A stretch of 11,844 nt of DNA from Verrucomicrobiota bacterium (GTDB lineage Bacteria > Verrucomicrobiota > Verrucomicrobiia > Chthoniobacterales > UBA10450), in NCBI GenBank assembly GCA_003219115.1, contig QHPN01000194.1:1-11844 (forward strand). The letters are read 5' to 3'. Of the stretch, positions 1 through 8,394 are shown piece by piece. A program made the translations under genes and the position numbers. Within the stretch, counting starts at the first letter, position 1; every line of letters starts with the position of its first letter. Below the pieces are notes generated by a model. That model did not search any database and was not told where the DNA came from. It saw only the letters and a list, made by a program, of their open reading frames with translations.

Positions 1-2
1 TT

Positions 3-2147
3 TATAGTGCCGAGGAATGCAAACCCAATGCCAACATTCCCGTCGTCGTCGCCAGCTACGGTTTCTGGAAGCGCATGGGCGGCCGAAGCGATTTTGTTGG
101 CAGCACTCTCCAAATCAACGGCCAACCTTACACCGTCATCGGCATTGCTGCGGACGGATTTAGTGGCACCAACATCCTGATCGCCCCCGATATCTGGCTG
201 CCGATCGGCGTCCGTTCGCAGCTCGGATCCGCTTTCGGCGATTCCGAGACGATGCACGACCTGATGAATCCAAAGAATTATGCCTTCAACCTCACTGGTC
301 GAATGCGTTCTGGATTGACGATAGAAACGGCGAAATCGCGCCTGCCGGTGCTGGCGCAGCGGCTCACCGCGATTCAACCTCAGGACAGCGAAGGCGCGCG
401 CGACTTACAGATTCAAACGCCATCGCGTTTTAGCTTAAGCACGCAACCGGAAGACGACGGTCCCATTACTTTGGTCGCGACGTTGCTCATGGCGATGGCC
501 GGAGCAGTCTTGCTCATCGCCTGTTTGAATCTGGCCAATATGCTGCTCGCGCGCGGCACGGCGCGTTCGAAGGAGATCGCCGTCCGACTCGCCGTCGGTG
601 CATCGCGCTGGCAGATCGTTCGGCAATTGCTTTGCGAAGGGTTGTTGCTCGCTTTTTGCGGTGGCGCCCTCGGCCTTATTCTTAGCACCTGGTGCAACGA
701 TCTCCTAGTCCAGCAATTCCTTCACTTGCTCGCTTCAACCAATTTTTCACTCGTCGTTAAACTGCGTCCGGATGCGACCGTGCTGACGATCACTTTTCTG
801 TTTTGTCTTGTTGCGACCATGCTGTTCAGCCTCGGTCCAGCGTTGAAGGCAACAAAGGCGGATCTGGTCAATGATCTCAAACAACAAGTTGGTGAGCCCG
901 CGCGAATCGGCCGGGTCAGCCGCTTTTTTGCACCGCGACATATCTCGGTCATGGTCCAGATCGCGCTCTCACTCATGTTGCTCTTCTCTGCCGGATTATT
1001 TTTCAGGGGCGCGCTCAAGGCTGCTGGACTTAATCCCGGATTTGTCGCGGCCGGAGATTTAATCACCGAATTCGACTTCAGTCTGATTAGAAAAGAACCA
1101 GCTGATTCGCGTCGGACAATTTTTGGCATGCTGCAACGCGTGCGCGAGTTGCCGGGGGTGCGCGCGACCGCTGTCGGCACGATGTTGCCCTATTCCGATT
1201 TCACCAACACGCGGCGGATCATTCGCGCAAAAGACACGATGCCTAACGATCCAAAGGCGCCGGACCCAAGTGTCAACTCACTCTTCACTGCCATCACGCC
1301 CGGTTACTTCGAAGCTCTCGGTGTAAAGCTGCTGCGTGGCCGCGATTTCACTCGGGCTGAATGCGAGAATAAGGATGCACGCCGGGTCGCGATGATCGAT
1401 GAAGAAATGGCGACGAAATTTTTCCCAAACGAAGATGCCGTTGGTCAGCACATTCGTTACACCCAGCCACCGAAGGACGGCGCGCCTAACGATTTAGAGA
1501 TTGTCGGGGTTGTTAGTAAACACCGGCACGACGTTCAAAACGATTCCATTATTCGCTGGTTATTTGTGCCGCTGGCGCAGGGTTACAATGGCCAGATTTA
1601 CATGCATGTTCGGCTCAACAGCCTCGATCGAAATGCCGTAGTTGCATTTATCCCGACGCTCCGGCAAACGCTGCGCGAGATCGATCCCGACCTCCCCGTG
1701 TTGCAGATGACGCCGTATATCGACCTTATGGAGAGATCGCCGACCCTTTGGATCGTCAAATTGGGCGCGATGCTGTTCGGTGCGTTCGGTTGTATCGCGT
1801 TGTTGCTCGCCGTTGTTGGTGTCTACGGCGTCAAAGCTTATGCGGTTGCTTGCCGGACACGGGAGATCGGTATTCGGATGGCGCTCGGCGCGCATCGCGG
1901 CGATGTCTTCGCCCTGATCATGCGCCAGGGCGCGATGCAAACCGCCCTTGCCATCGCAGTGGGCCTTCTCCTGTCGCTGGCCATCGGCCGGGTGCTGTCG
2001 CAGATCCTCTATGGCGTCAGCCCAAGCGACCCGTTGGCGTTGATCATTTCCAGTTTAATGCTCGCCGTCGCCGCCTTGCTTGCCTGTTTCCTCCCCGCCC
2101 GCCGCGCCACCTGCATCAATCCCATCACCGCGTTACGCACGGAGTGA
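3..2147 (+). CDS. ADOP/MacB-like FtsX-family ABC permease, 5' partial
   Basis: This is an inner-membrane permease with two FtsX units, of the ADOP/MacB-like type. The frame is open from base 3 at the window edge, so the Met at 75 is internal. The residues before it (VVVASYGFWKR) match the conserved first periplasmic core of this family. Visible order over 714 residues: end of periplasmic core 1 (to ~150), FtsX domain 1 (~155-280, with the conserved stretch ARSKEIAVRLAVGASR), periplasmic core 2 (~310-570), and FtsX domain 2 (~580-714, with TREIGIRMALGAHRGDVF), ending in the usual PARRA...NPITALR tail. Full members are about 800-880 residues, so roughly 100 N-terminal residues lie outside the window. 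Such proteins often lack an adjacent ATPase; none is seen here. The substrate cannot be told. The gene converges on the minus-strand run across a 99-base gap. Confidence 0.93.
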   Translation, partial: YSAEECKPNANIPVVVASYGFWKRMGGRSDFVGSTLQINGQPYTVIGIAADGFSGTNILIAPDIWLPIGVRSQLGSAFGDSETMHDLMNPKNYAFNLTGRMRSGLTIETAKSRLPVLAQRLTAIQPQDSEGARDLQIQTPSRFSLSTQPEDDGPITLVATLLMAMAGAVLLIACLNLANMLLARGTARSKEIAVRLAVGASRWQIVRQLLCEGLLLAFCGGALGLILSTWCNDLLVQQFLHLLASTNFSLVVKLRPDATVLTITFLFCLVATMLFSLGPALKATKADLVNDLKQQVGEPARIGRVSRFFAPRHISVMVQIALSLMLLFSAGLFFRGALKAAGLNPGFVAAGDLITEFDFSLIRKEPADSRRTIFGMLQRVRELPGVRATAVGTMLPYSDFTNTRRIIRAKDTMPNDPKAPDPSVNSLFTAITPGYFEALGVKLLRGRDFTRAECENKDARRVAMIDEEMATKFFPNEDAVGQHIRYTQPPKDGAPNDLEIVGVVSKHRHDVQNDSIIRWLFVPLAQGYNGQIYMHVRLNSLDRNAVVAFIPTLRQTLREIDPDLPVLQMTPYIDLMERSPTLWIVKLGAMLFGAFGCIALLLAVVGVYGVKAYAVACRTREIGIRMALGAHRGDVFALIMRQGAMQTALAIAVGLLLSLAIGRVLSQILYGVSPSDPLALIISSLMLAVAALLACFLPARRATCINPITALRTE

Positions 2148-2203
2148 TGCACGTTGAAGCGTTGAAAGCGCGAAACGAAAACGCGTTTCAGTTATCGATT
2201 ATT

Positions 2204-2245
2204 AGTCCGTCGTCCGTATTCTCTGATCTCTACCCTCTGCTTTTC
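2204..2245. repeat. Heptanucleotide-periodic tract between convergent genes
   Basis: Six consecutive 7-base units can be read in register: AGTCCGT, CGTCCGT, ATTCTCT, GATCTCT, ACCCTCT, GCTTTTC. Neighbouring units share three to six positions, so the array drifts rather than repeats exactly. It fills the second half of the 99-base gap between the convergent permease and TPR genes and ends just before the TPR stop codon. It resembles the longer tracts at 9166-9237 and 10176-10389. I see no convincing intrinsic terminator here: the short inverted repeat at 2172-2189 has a 6-bp stem and no T run. Confidence 0.5.
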
Positions 2246-2246
2246 G

Positions 2247-4238
2247 TCATTGCCCGTACTTGTCGATCAAAGCTTGGAAGCGCGGGTCCTGGCGCAGAGG
2301 GTCCCACGCCGGATCGAGCTTGAGCATTGGAACGGTGATATTGCTCGGGACTGCCAGCAAATGATCGAGTAGGCGAAATGCTTCATCAGATTCTCCGGTC
2401 CAGGCATAAATCTGAGCGAGCGCAGCGGTTCCTGACGGCCCATCCAAGGCGTCTTGCGATTCAGGTAACAGCTCAACGGCGCGTTTGCCTTCGGCAATGG
2501 CTTCATCTTTTTGACCCAACACGGCAAGGATAAAGCCGTGCTGTGCGTGTCGAGCCGGGTCTGCGGGAGCTTCGCGCAGCAATTTTTCGGAGATCACACG
2601 TGCTTGTTCCAACTCTGCCTGCGCTTTCTCCTTATCGCCTTGCAGCAGGTAAATCATGCCTTCGACGAAAGCCTTCGGGGCGGGGGCTGTGGTGGTAGTA
2701 AACATCGTTTCACCGCGATACCGTTCCAAGGTTTGAAGAGCATCCGGATACTTCCGCTCCAGCGTTAGCATCCAAGCCTGTGCCCAGGTCATCAGCCCGT
2801 TCGGGTCCCTTTCGGGCGGGACCGAAGAAAATACTTCTTTCGCCGCACCAAGATCGCCCTTCCATAGGACCTTCATGAATCCTTTCAATGCACGCGGTTG
2901 AAACGCGTCCGGCGATGCCGTGATGCCGCGATCAATAACCTTATCAGCGGTCTCGAAATTACGTAGAGCTACGTAACTGAAACAAAGGTTAATCAACACG
3001 GTTATGTTTTTTGGATCGAGAGCGGCCGCTTTTTCCAAATTGGCGGTTGATTCCGTCCACTTCCCCTGACGCCGCTGAATGGAGCCGATGGCCAGATAGG
3101 CCTGGGACTCATTCGGCAGGCCGCGTCTGGCAATATCGAATTCGGCCAGGGCGCGCTCGTAATCGCGGTCGCCATAATAATAAGAGAAACCGAGAGCGAG
3201 GTGACCTTCGGGAAGATCCGGTTGCAATCGCAGAGCCTCGTCCGCGTTGAGGCGCGCTTTTTCCCGCCGGGCCGGGACCGGGTCGAAGCTATGATATACC
3301 CAGCTCTCCACCATGGAGAGACTGGCAAAAGCCAGGGCAAAGCTTGGATCGAGCTTGATCGCTTGCTCGAAAAGCGGCTCGGCTTTCAAGGTTGTATCGT
3401 GAAACATGTCTATCCGGTTGGCGTAATCGTGTGCCTGGAGAAAGAGCAGATAGGCGTCCGGGTTTTGGGTTGGCCGGCGATCGAGACGCGCTTTTTCATT
3501 GGGCGAAAGCTTCGCCTGAAGAGCAGAGGCAATTTTTTGCGCGAGATCGGTTTGAATAGCGAAGACGTCGGTCAAATCGCGATCATAATCTTCCGCCCAA
3601 ATATGTTCGTCGTTGTTGGCGTTGATCAGCTGCACATTCACCCGCACGCGATTGCCGATGCGGCGAACGCTGCCTTCTAAAAGCGTGCCTACCCCGAGCG
3701 TTTTGCCGATCTCACGGGCGTTGCGCATTCCTTCGCCGCGATATGACATGACTGACGTGCGCGAAATGACTTTCAGGTCGCCGATCTTCGAAAGATTTGT
3801 CAAGATATCGTCCTGCACTCCGTCAGCGAAATAGGCATTTTCCTTCTCATCGCTCAGATTTTGGAACGGCAGCACCGCGATTGACTTGTCGATCTTGCCG
3901 GCCGAGGCGCGCGGCAAAAGGAAGAAACCGGCCGCGGCCGAAACGATCACGCCGGTGGCAATGAGCAAAATTAGATTACGGCGACGATGCGCTGTGGGAG
4001 CTGATACGGCTGGAGTTGCACGAATTCCCTGGGCGGTGACGTCGTAAGCCCATGCCAGAATCAGGGCGATGGGAAAGCCAATCAACAAGAGCACCACGAC
4101 CAGGCGCAGCGTCCAGTTTGGTAATTCCCATGCCGGGAAAACTGCCGATCCGATCTGAATGATGAATCCTGCCGCGATGATATAGGCGGCCGCGACCCGA
4201 TAAACTTTTCGCCGCTGCAACTCTTCGAAAAAGTTCAT
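2247..4238 (-). CDS. Membrane-anchored FlgO/TolB-like domain protein with TPR repeats
   Basis: Predicted 663-residue membrane protein starting MNFFEELQRRKVYRVAAAYI, a start common to bacterial FlgO/TolB-like TPR proteins. Three hydrophobic segments are visible at about residues 14-34, 44-66 and 88-107. A FlgO/TolB-like domain follows at ~116-240, beginning KSIAVLPFQNLSD and containing LLEGSVRRIGNRVRVNVQLI and HIWAEDYDR. TPR-like helices follow from ~260 to the C-terminus (for example AEPLFEQAIKLDPSFALAFASL and ALAEFDIARRGLPNESQAYLAI). In relatives this domain pair is often joined to an adenylate cyclase, kinase or DNA-binding output domain; none is present here, so a scaffold or sensory role is likely but unproven. 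The frame stays open 12 codons upstream to 4274, but the ATG at 4238-4236 is preferred. It begins the family-typical sequence and overlaps the MDR-C stop by four bases (ATGA), which implies translational coupling. Confidence 0.85.
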   Translation of the reverse strand: MNFFEELQRRKVYRVAAAYIIAAGFIIQIGSAVFPAWELPNWTLRLVVVLLLIGFPIALILAWAYDVTAQGIRATPAVSAPTAHRRRNLILLIATGVIVSAAAGFFLLPRASAGKIDKSIAVLPFQNLSDEKENAYFADGVQDDILTNLSKIGDLKVISRTSVMSYRGEGMRNAREIGKTLGVGTLLEGSVRRIGNRVRVNVQLINANNDEHIWAEDYDRDLTDVFAIQTDLAQKIASALQAKLSPNEKARLDRRPTQNPDAYLLFLQAHDYANRIDMFHDTTLKAEPLFEQAIKLDPSFALAFASLSMVESWVYHSFDPVPARREKARLNADEALRLQPDLPEGHLALGFSYYYGDRDYERALAEFDIARRGLPNESQAYLAIGSIQRRQGKWTESTANLEKAAALDPKNITVLINLCFSYVALRNFETADKVIDRGITASPDAFQPRALKGFMKVLWKGDLGAAKEVFSSVPPERDPNGLMTWAQAWMLTLERKYPDALQTLERYRGETMFTTTTAPAPKAFVEGMIYLLQGDKEKAQAELEQARVISEKLLREAPADPARHAQHGFILAVLGQKDEAIAEGKRAVELLPESQDALDGPSGTAALAQIYAWTGESDEAFRLLDHLLAVPSNITVPMLKLDPAWDPLRQDPRFQALIDKYGQ

Positions 4239-5365
4239 AGCAGAAACTCTAGGTACGGTACGGCCAACGCCCAACGGACTTTTCCGCGGGCGTGGCCGTC
4301 CTCGACGTAACGGATCGCTTCCGGGATCTCGCTCAATGACTTGTAAGTTCGGTCGATGACCGGCTTGATTTTGCCGGATTGCACCATGTCGGCGAGAAGT
4401 GTCAGGTCCTTGGTGCTCGGGTCCGCCAGCATCATGCCCATCTTCTGTTTAACGAACCGTGAATAGACCGCCGCATTTAACGCTTTGCCGAGACCTCCGA
4501 GGAAACCTTGCTCGTTCGCGCCTCCGCCGCCGATCAAGACATAGATGCCGTTGGGAGTCAACAAACGTCGGTACTCCGATAACGAGTGGTTTCCCACGTT
4601 GTCTAGAATCACATCGTAGCGTTGGTCGTTTTTGGTGAAATCCTCCTTCGTGTAATCGATGACGTGATCCGCGCCGAGCGATTGGACCATTTCGAGATTG
4701 CGCGTGCTGCACACGCCGGTCACCTCCGCGCCGAAGGATTTCGCGATTTGCACGGCAAATGTCCCGACACCGCCGGATGCGCCGTTGATTAGCACTTTCT
4801 GTCCGGGTTGAACTTTTCCTTTGTCGCGAACGCCCTGCAGGGCCGTGATGCCCGCGATATTGATGGCAGCCGCCTGCTCAAAAGTAAGGCCAGCTGGCTT
4901 TGGCGCCACCGCTCCCACGGCACGTCTGCACACATATTCGGCAAACGCGCCGTCTCTTCCACCGAATACTTCGTCGCCAGGCTTGAACTGTGTCACGTTC
5001 CTGCCGACCGCCTCGACGGTTCCGGCAAAATCAACGCCAAGACGTATCTCTTTCGGTTTACGCAGCCCGCCGCCCATCGCGCGCATGACATATGGCGTGC
5101 CCTCAACGAAATGCCAGTCGTACGGGTTGACGGACACCGCGTGAACCTTGACCAGAATCTGATCATTATCCGGAACTGGCTTTTCAACGTCTTCGAGTTT
5201 GAGATTTGCCAGGCCATAATCGCAACGAACGATCGCTTTCATCGGGTTTGTTGGCGTTTTGCCGCAATCATTGGTCGATCGCCAGTAGGCGACAAACACA
5301 TAAAGGAACGCCAGCACTAACAGGACAAGAACAATGCGGAAAATCCACTTCAGTATTCGTTTCAT
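4235..5365 (-). CDS. Membrane-anchored NAD(P)-dependent MDR oxidoreductase (MDR-C)
   Basis: Medium-chain dehydrogenase/reductase of the zinc-free quinone-oxidoreductase type, 376 residues. A basic N-terminus (MKRILKW) and one hydrophobic helix (~8-27) precede AYWRSTNDC (Cys34). The usual MDR start, MKAI, comes only at residue 42. The GroES-like part carries SVNPYDWH (~78-85) and GVDFAGTVEAVG. The Rossmann motif GASGGVG is at 195-201, followed by VCSTRN (~218-223), whose Ser/Arg suggest NADPH rather than NADH. No structural or catalytic zinc-ligand set is seen. It is a paralogue of the genes at 6161-7267 and 7277-8383. Those end in GKVVVTLD and GKIAITIE, while this one runs GKVRWALAVPYLEFLL, an altered and longer tail that leads into the four-base overlap with the TPR gene. 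The start at 5365 matches the paralogues' starts. No good Shine-Dalgarno sequence is seen. The substrate is unknown. Confidence 0.9.
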   Translation of the reverse strand: MKRILKWIFRIVLVLLVLAFLYVFVAYWRSTNDCGKTPTNPMKAIVRCDYGLANLKLEDVEKPVPDNDQILVKVHAVSVNPYDWHFVEGTPYVMRAMGGGLRKPKEIRLGVDFAGTVEAVGRNVTQFKPGDEVFGGRDGAFAEYVCRRAVGAVAPKPAGLTFEQAAAINIAGITALQGVRDKGKVQPGQKVLINGASGGVGTFAVQIAKSFGAEVTGVCSTRNLEMVQSLGADHVIDYTKEDFTKNDQRYDVILDNVGNHSLSEYRRLLTPNGIYVLIGGGGANEQGFLGGLGKALNAAVYSRFVKQKMGMMLADPSTKDLTLLADMVQSGKIKPVIDRTYKSLSEIPEAIRYVEDGHARGKVRWALAVPYLEFLL

Positions 5366-5416
5366 AAGCGTGATGGAGTTTACAGATAACGGCGGTTGCG
5401 ATCTTGAATGAAGAAG

Positions 5417-6148
5417 TCAAACAACACCAGTGTGGGCTTGAACGGGCGCGACAGATTTCAGTCCCTTAAACAGTAGCCAAAAACTCACGATCAATTCGAA
5501 CAGAGCCATTGGCGAATCGAAAATGTAATCGTTAACGATCTTGTTAAATTCGGGAAAGATCAGGTAAACAACGGCGCAAAGCACGCACCACGCGGATGCA
5601 ATCACGCCGAAGATCGACAATCCACGTGGAATATATTTCGACTTGAGCCACAACCATGCGCACGTGGTCGCGGCCAGGCCGAAGAACGGAAGGCCAACAT
5701 AATAGTCATCAAAACTTCCGGCGATTAGGACGCGGGCGAGCGCTTGCAGACGATCTTGTTCGAAGACTCTCAGATAACTGGCATCGCCGAGAAGCCGAAG
5801 CGCTGCTAAACTATTCAGCGGCGCAATGAGCCACAACGTCGCAAAGACAAGACGAAACAACGCCCCAGCCAAGGCCAGTCCCCAATTCACCGGTGCGAAT
5901 ATGACGTAAAGGGCGCTCAGCCAAACGATCGTGCCGATGCCATAGGTGACGAAGCAGATCACCGCAAGACGGAATTGCGTTTGGTGCGCGAGAATATTTT
6001 GCGCCGTGTCGACTGCGTTGCGCGGAACGATCAGCGGGCCGAGCAAAACGTAATTGCCGAAGACGACGAGCGCGAACGCGATTAAACCCGTAATCCCCGC
6101 GACTTTCCCAGCGGTGCGTTGTCCATTGTCGATCTTATCAGTCGTCAT
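5417..6148 (-). CDS. DUF4386 family multi-pass membrane protein (DUF4386-B)
   Basis: A 243-residue hydrophobic protein with about six or seven membrane segments, recognised as DUF4386 by its N-terminal pattern: a helix, then PLIVPRNAVDTAQNILAHQTQFRLAV, then a helix and an N-S-L-A-A-L-R-L-L stretch near residue 120. The family has no established biochemical function. It is a paralogue of the gene at 8395-9093: the stretches QNILAHQTQFRLAV and ENILAHEMMFRLAI align, and the two genes share 17 identical bases at 5984-6000 and 8947-8963. The start at 6148 lies 12 bases after the MDR-B stop, with AGAGG about nine bases upstream. The next gene, MDR-C, starts after a 51-base gap, the longest within this run. 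The pairing with an MDR repeats that of the other copy, which suggests a shared role. Confidence 0.85.
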   Translation of the reverse strand: MTTDKIDNGQRTAGKVAGITGLIAFALVVFGNYVLLGPLIVPRNAVDTAQNILAHQTQFRLAVICFVTYGIGTIVWLSALYVIFAPVNWGLALAGALFRLVFATLWLIAPLNSLAALRLLGDASYLRVFEQDRLQALARVLIAGSFDDYYVGLPFFGLAATTCAWLWLKSKYIPRGLSIFGVIASAWCVLCAVVYLIFPEFNKIVNDYIFDSPMALFELIVSFWLLFKGLKSVAPVQAHTGVV

Positions 6149-6160
6149 TTGGTTGCGCCT

Positions 6161-7267
6161 CTATTCGATGGTGATCGCGATCTTCCCCTGGACGTGACCG
6201 GTTTCGAGATATTTGTACGCGGCTGCGGTTTCAGTAAGAGGATAGGTTTTGGTGAGAGCGGGCACGACCTTTCCGCCCTCGCTCAAATCGCGCAGAATGC
6301 CGAGATCCTTTTTGTTAATGTCGACGCCAAAGGTGACAAACTTCTCCTTCGCAAATTTCGAACGAAGAGAGGCGGTGAGCGCGCCAGCCATATTGAACAA
6401 GGTATCTTTGTGCATTCCCGAACCGCCTATGCCGGCCAAGACACAGATACCGCCAGGCTTCAGGACACGACGGCGTTCCGAAAAGGAACGATTATTGACG
6501 AGATCGTAGATTACGTCATAACGCTGGTCGCCTTTTGTGTAGTCTTCCTTCGTGTAGTCAATCACGTGATCGGCACCGATCGATCGAACCAGCTCCAGGT
6601 TTTTCGTGCTGCAGACGCCGGTTACTTCCGCGCCAAAATCCTTGGCGATTTGCACCGCAAATGTTCCGACGCCTCCGGACGCACCATTGATCAGGACCTT
6701 CTGCCCTGCTTTGACCCGCCCGGTATCGCGGAGGCCCTGTAAAGCAACAAGCGCGGTAGGGAGCGACGCGGCTTGCTCGAAGGTAACGTTGGTCGGCTTC
6801 GAAACCACCGCTCCAGCCTGCCTAACACAGATGTATTCGGCGAGAGCGCCTGCCCTTACACCAAAGACTTCGTCGCCCGGCTTGAACTCGGTCACGTTCC
6901 TGCCAACCGCTTCAACCGTTCCGGAAAAGTCAGATCCCGGGCAGGTGTTTTTCGGCTTACGAAGTCCAAAGATGAGCCTGCCGATACCGCCTTCCAGCAT
7001 GCCACCGTCGAAAAATCGGAGGGAAACCGCGCGAACGCGGACGAGAATCTGGTTGTCGTTCGGAACTGGCTTTTCGACTTGTTCAAGTCTCAGAACGTCA
7101 TCAGGCGAACCGTATTCGCAATACCTGATCGCTTTCATGCGTTCACTTCCGGCGGGAATGCTGCGCCCGCAGTCATTTGAAGAAGTCCAGTAGGCGAACT
7201 CGAACCAAGCGAACAGAATCAGGAGAATGGCGAGCGCGCTCCATTTCAGTATTCGTTTCCATTTCAC
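6161..7267 (-). CDS. Membrane-anchored NAD(P)-dependent MDR oxidoreductase (MDR-B)
   Basis: Second of three paralogous zinc-free MDR enzymes, 368 residues, opening with GTG. That start gives MKWKRILKWSALAIL, aligned with MTIKRVLKWS of MDR-A and MKRILKW of MDR-C. The only nearby ATG, at 7262, is in another frame. One helix (~10-27) is followed by AYWTSSNDC (Cys33), then MKAIRYCEYG (Cys50), where the catalytic part begins. GASGGVG is at about 195-201, followed by VCSTKN. It differs from its sisters in the substrate-side loop, reading AVSLRFFDGG where they have SVNPxD, so its specificity may differ. It ends GKIAITIE, a normal family end. It starts nine bases after the MDR-A stop and is followed 12 bases later by DUF4386-B. 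Unlike A and C, it has no DUF4386 gene directly in front of it. Confidence 0.9.
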   Translation of the reverse strand: MKWKRILKWSALAILLILFAWFEFAYWTSSNDCGRSIPAGSERMKAIRYCEYGSPDDVLRLEQVEKPVPNDNQILVRVRAVSLRFFDGGMLEGGIGRLIFGLRKPKNTCPGSDFSGTVEAVGRNVTEFKPGDEVFGVRAGALAEYICVRQAGAVVSKPTNVTFEQAASLPTALVALQGLRDTGRVKAGQKVLINGASGGVGTFAVQIAKDFGAEVTGVCSTKNLELVRSIGADHVIDYTKEDYTKGDQRYDVIYDLVNNRSFSERRRVLKPGGICVLAGIGGSGMHKDTLFNMAGALTASLRSKFAKEKFVTFGVDINKKDLGILRDLSEGGKVVPALTKTYPLTETAAAYKYLETGHVQGKIAITIE

Positions 7268-7276
7268 AGGCGTCGC

Positions 7277-8383
7277 CTAATCAAGGGTGACTACGACTTT
7301 GCCGCGGGCGTGTCCTTCTTCCATGTAGCGCACCGCATCCACCGTCTGATTCAACTTGTAAGTTCGATCGATCGCCGGCGAAACTTTTCCGGACTGCATC
7401 AAGTCGCGCAGAACATTCAGATCGTCTTTGCTTAGTTTTGCGATGTAGAAAATGAACGGCTGGTTCCCAAACTTTGATAGAAACGCGGATTTGAAGTTTC
7501 CGAGTATGCGACCCCACGATCCCGGATGCAGTCCTGCTCCGCCGATTCCGCCTAGAACGCAGATGCCATTGGGAATTAACACCCGTTTGCGTTCCCCAAG
7601 CGAATGGTTACCGACAAGGTCGAAAATCAGGTCGTAGCGTTCGGGGCGCGTGGTGAAATCTTCTTTGCTATAATCAATGACGTGGTCTGCGCCGATTGAT
7701 TTCACAAGATCGACATTGCGCGTGCTGCAAACTGCAGTGACATCCGCGCCGAACGCTTTCGCGATTTGAACCGCGAACGTGCCGACACCGCCGGATGCGC
7801 CGTTGATCAAAACTTTTTGTCCAGCTTGAATGCGGCCCTTGTCGCGCAGACCTTGCAAGGCGGTGACTCCAGCGACTCCAACCGAGCCCGCCTGTTCGAA
7901 TGTAATGTTGCTCGGTTTTATCACGATTGCCCGGTCCGCTTTCACGCAGATGTACTCGGCCACCGCTCCGTTTTTAGCGCCGAAAACTTCATCACCGCGC
8001 TTGAAGTCCGTGACATTTTTTCCAACTGCTTCGACAACGCCGGCGAAGTCGGTCCCGAATCGTGTGTTCTTTGGTTTGCGCATCCCACTCATTGGCCGCA
8101 TCAGCCATCCGCCTCTGATTAAATGTCCATCCACCGGATTGACGGAAGCCGCGCGGACACGAACGAGAACTTCGTTGTCGTTTGGTGTCGGCTTTTCAAT
8201 TTCCTGAAGTTTCAGATTCCCGGCGCCGTACTCGCAAGATAGGATGGCTTTCACGGGATTATTCGGCGTAGCAGCGTTTCGTTGGCAGTCGTTGGTGGAA
8301 GTCCAGTAGGCGATTAATAGCCACACGACGAGCCCAACAAGGACTAGCAATGTGCTCCATTTGAGGACGCGTTTGATGGTCAT
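7277..8383 (-). CDS. Membrane-anchored NAD(P)-dependent MDR oxidoreductase (MDR-A)
   Basis: First of three paralogous zinc-free MDR enzymes, 368 residues. It has a basic start (MTIKRVLKW), one hydrophobic helix (~9-26), AYWTSTNDC (Cys33), and then the catalytic part beginning NPVKAILSCEYG (Cys50). The position equal to the usual MDR start Met is Val here, so no start exists at the domain boundary and the anchor must be translated. SVNPVDGH lies at ~80-87, FGTDFAGVVEAVG at ~109-121, GASGGVG at 195-201 and VCSTRN at ~218-223. The last pattern suggests NADPH use. Expected activity is hydride transfer to a quinone, enone or similar substrate, with the actual substrate unknown. It starts 11 bases after the DUF4386-A stop and ends nine bases before MDR-B, which implies one transcript. 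Ends GKVVVTLD, normal for the family. Confidence 0.91.
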   Translation of the reverse strand: MTIKRVLKWSTLLVLVGLVVWLLIAYWTSTNDCQRNAATPNNPVKAILSCEYGAGNLKLQEIEKPTPNDNEVLVRVRAASVNPVDGHLIRGGWLMRPMSGMRKPKNTRFGTDFAGVVEAVGKNVTDFKRGDEVFGAKNGAVAEYICVKADRAIVIKPSNITFEQAGSVGVAGVTALQGLRDKGRIQAGQKVLINGASGGVGTFAVQIAKAFGADVTAVCSTRNVDLVKSIGADHVIDYSKEDFTTRPERYDLIFDLVGNHSLGERKRVLIPNGICVLGGIGGAGLHPGSWGRILGNFKSAFLSKFGNQPFIFYIAKLSKDDLNVLRDLMQSGKVSPAIDRTYKLNQTVDAVRYMEEGHARGKVVVTLD

Positions 8384-8394
8384 GGTTTACCAAG

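Noticed and set aside
722..1180. 152-codon minus-strand open frame inside the FtsX permease gene
   Set aside because: It lies wholly opposite a clearly conserved coding region and has no recognisable domain.
2172..2189. Possible terminator hairpin GAAACG/CGTTTC after the FtsX permease
   Set aside because: The stem is only 6 bp and no T run follows on either strand.
4808..5320. 170-codon plus-strand open frame opposite MDR-C
   Set aside because: It is antisense to a conserved MDR gene. Similar antisense frames occur opposite MDR-A and MDR-B, as expected from shared codon use rather than from a gene.
6119..7193. Plus-strand open frames of 207 and 195 codons opposite MDR-B
   Set aside because: They are antisense to a conserved gene, with no domain, and sequence quality is typical of a reversed coding strand.
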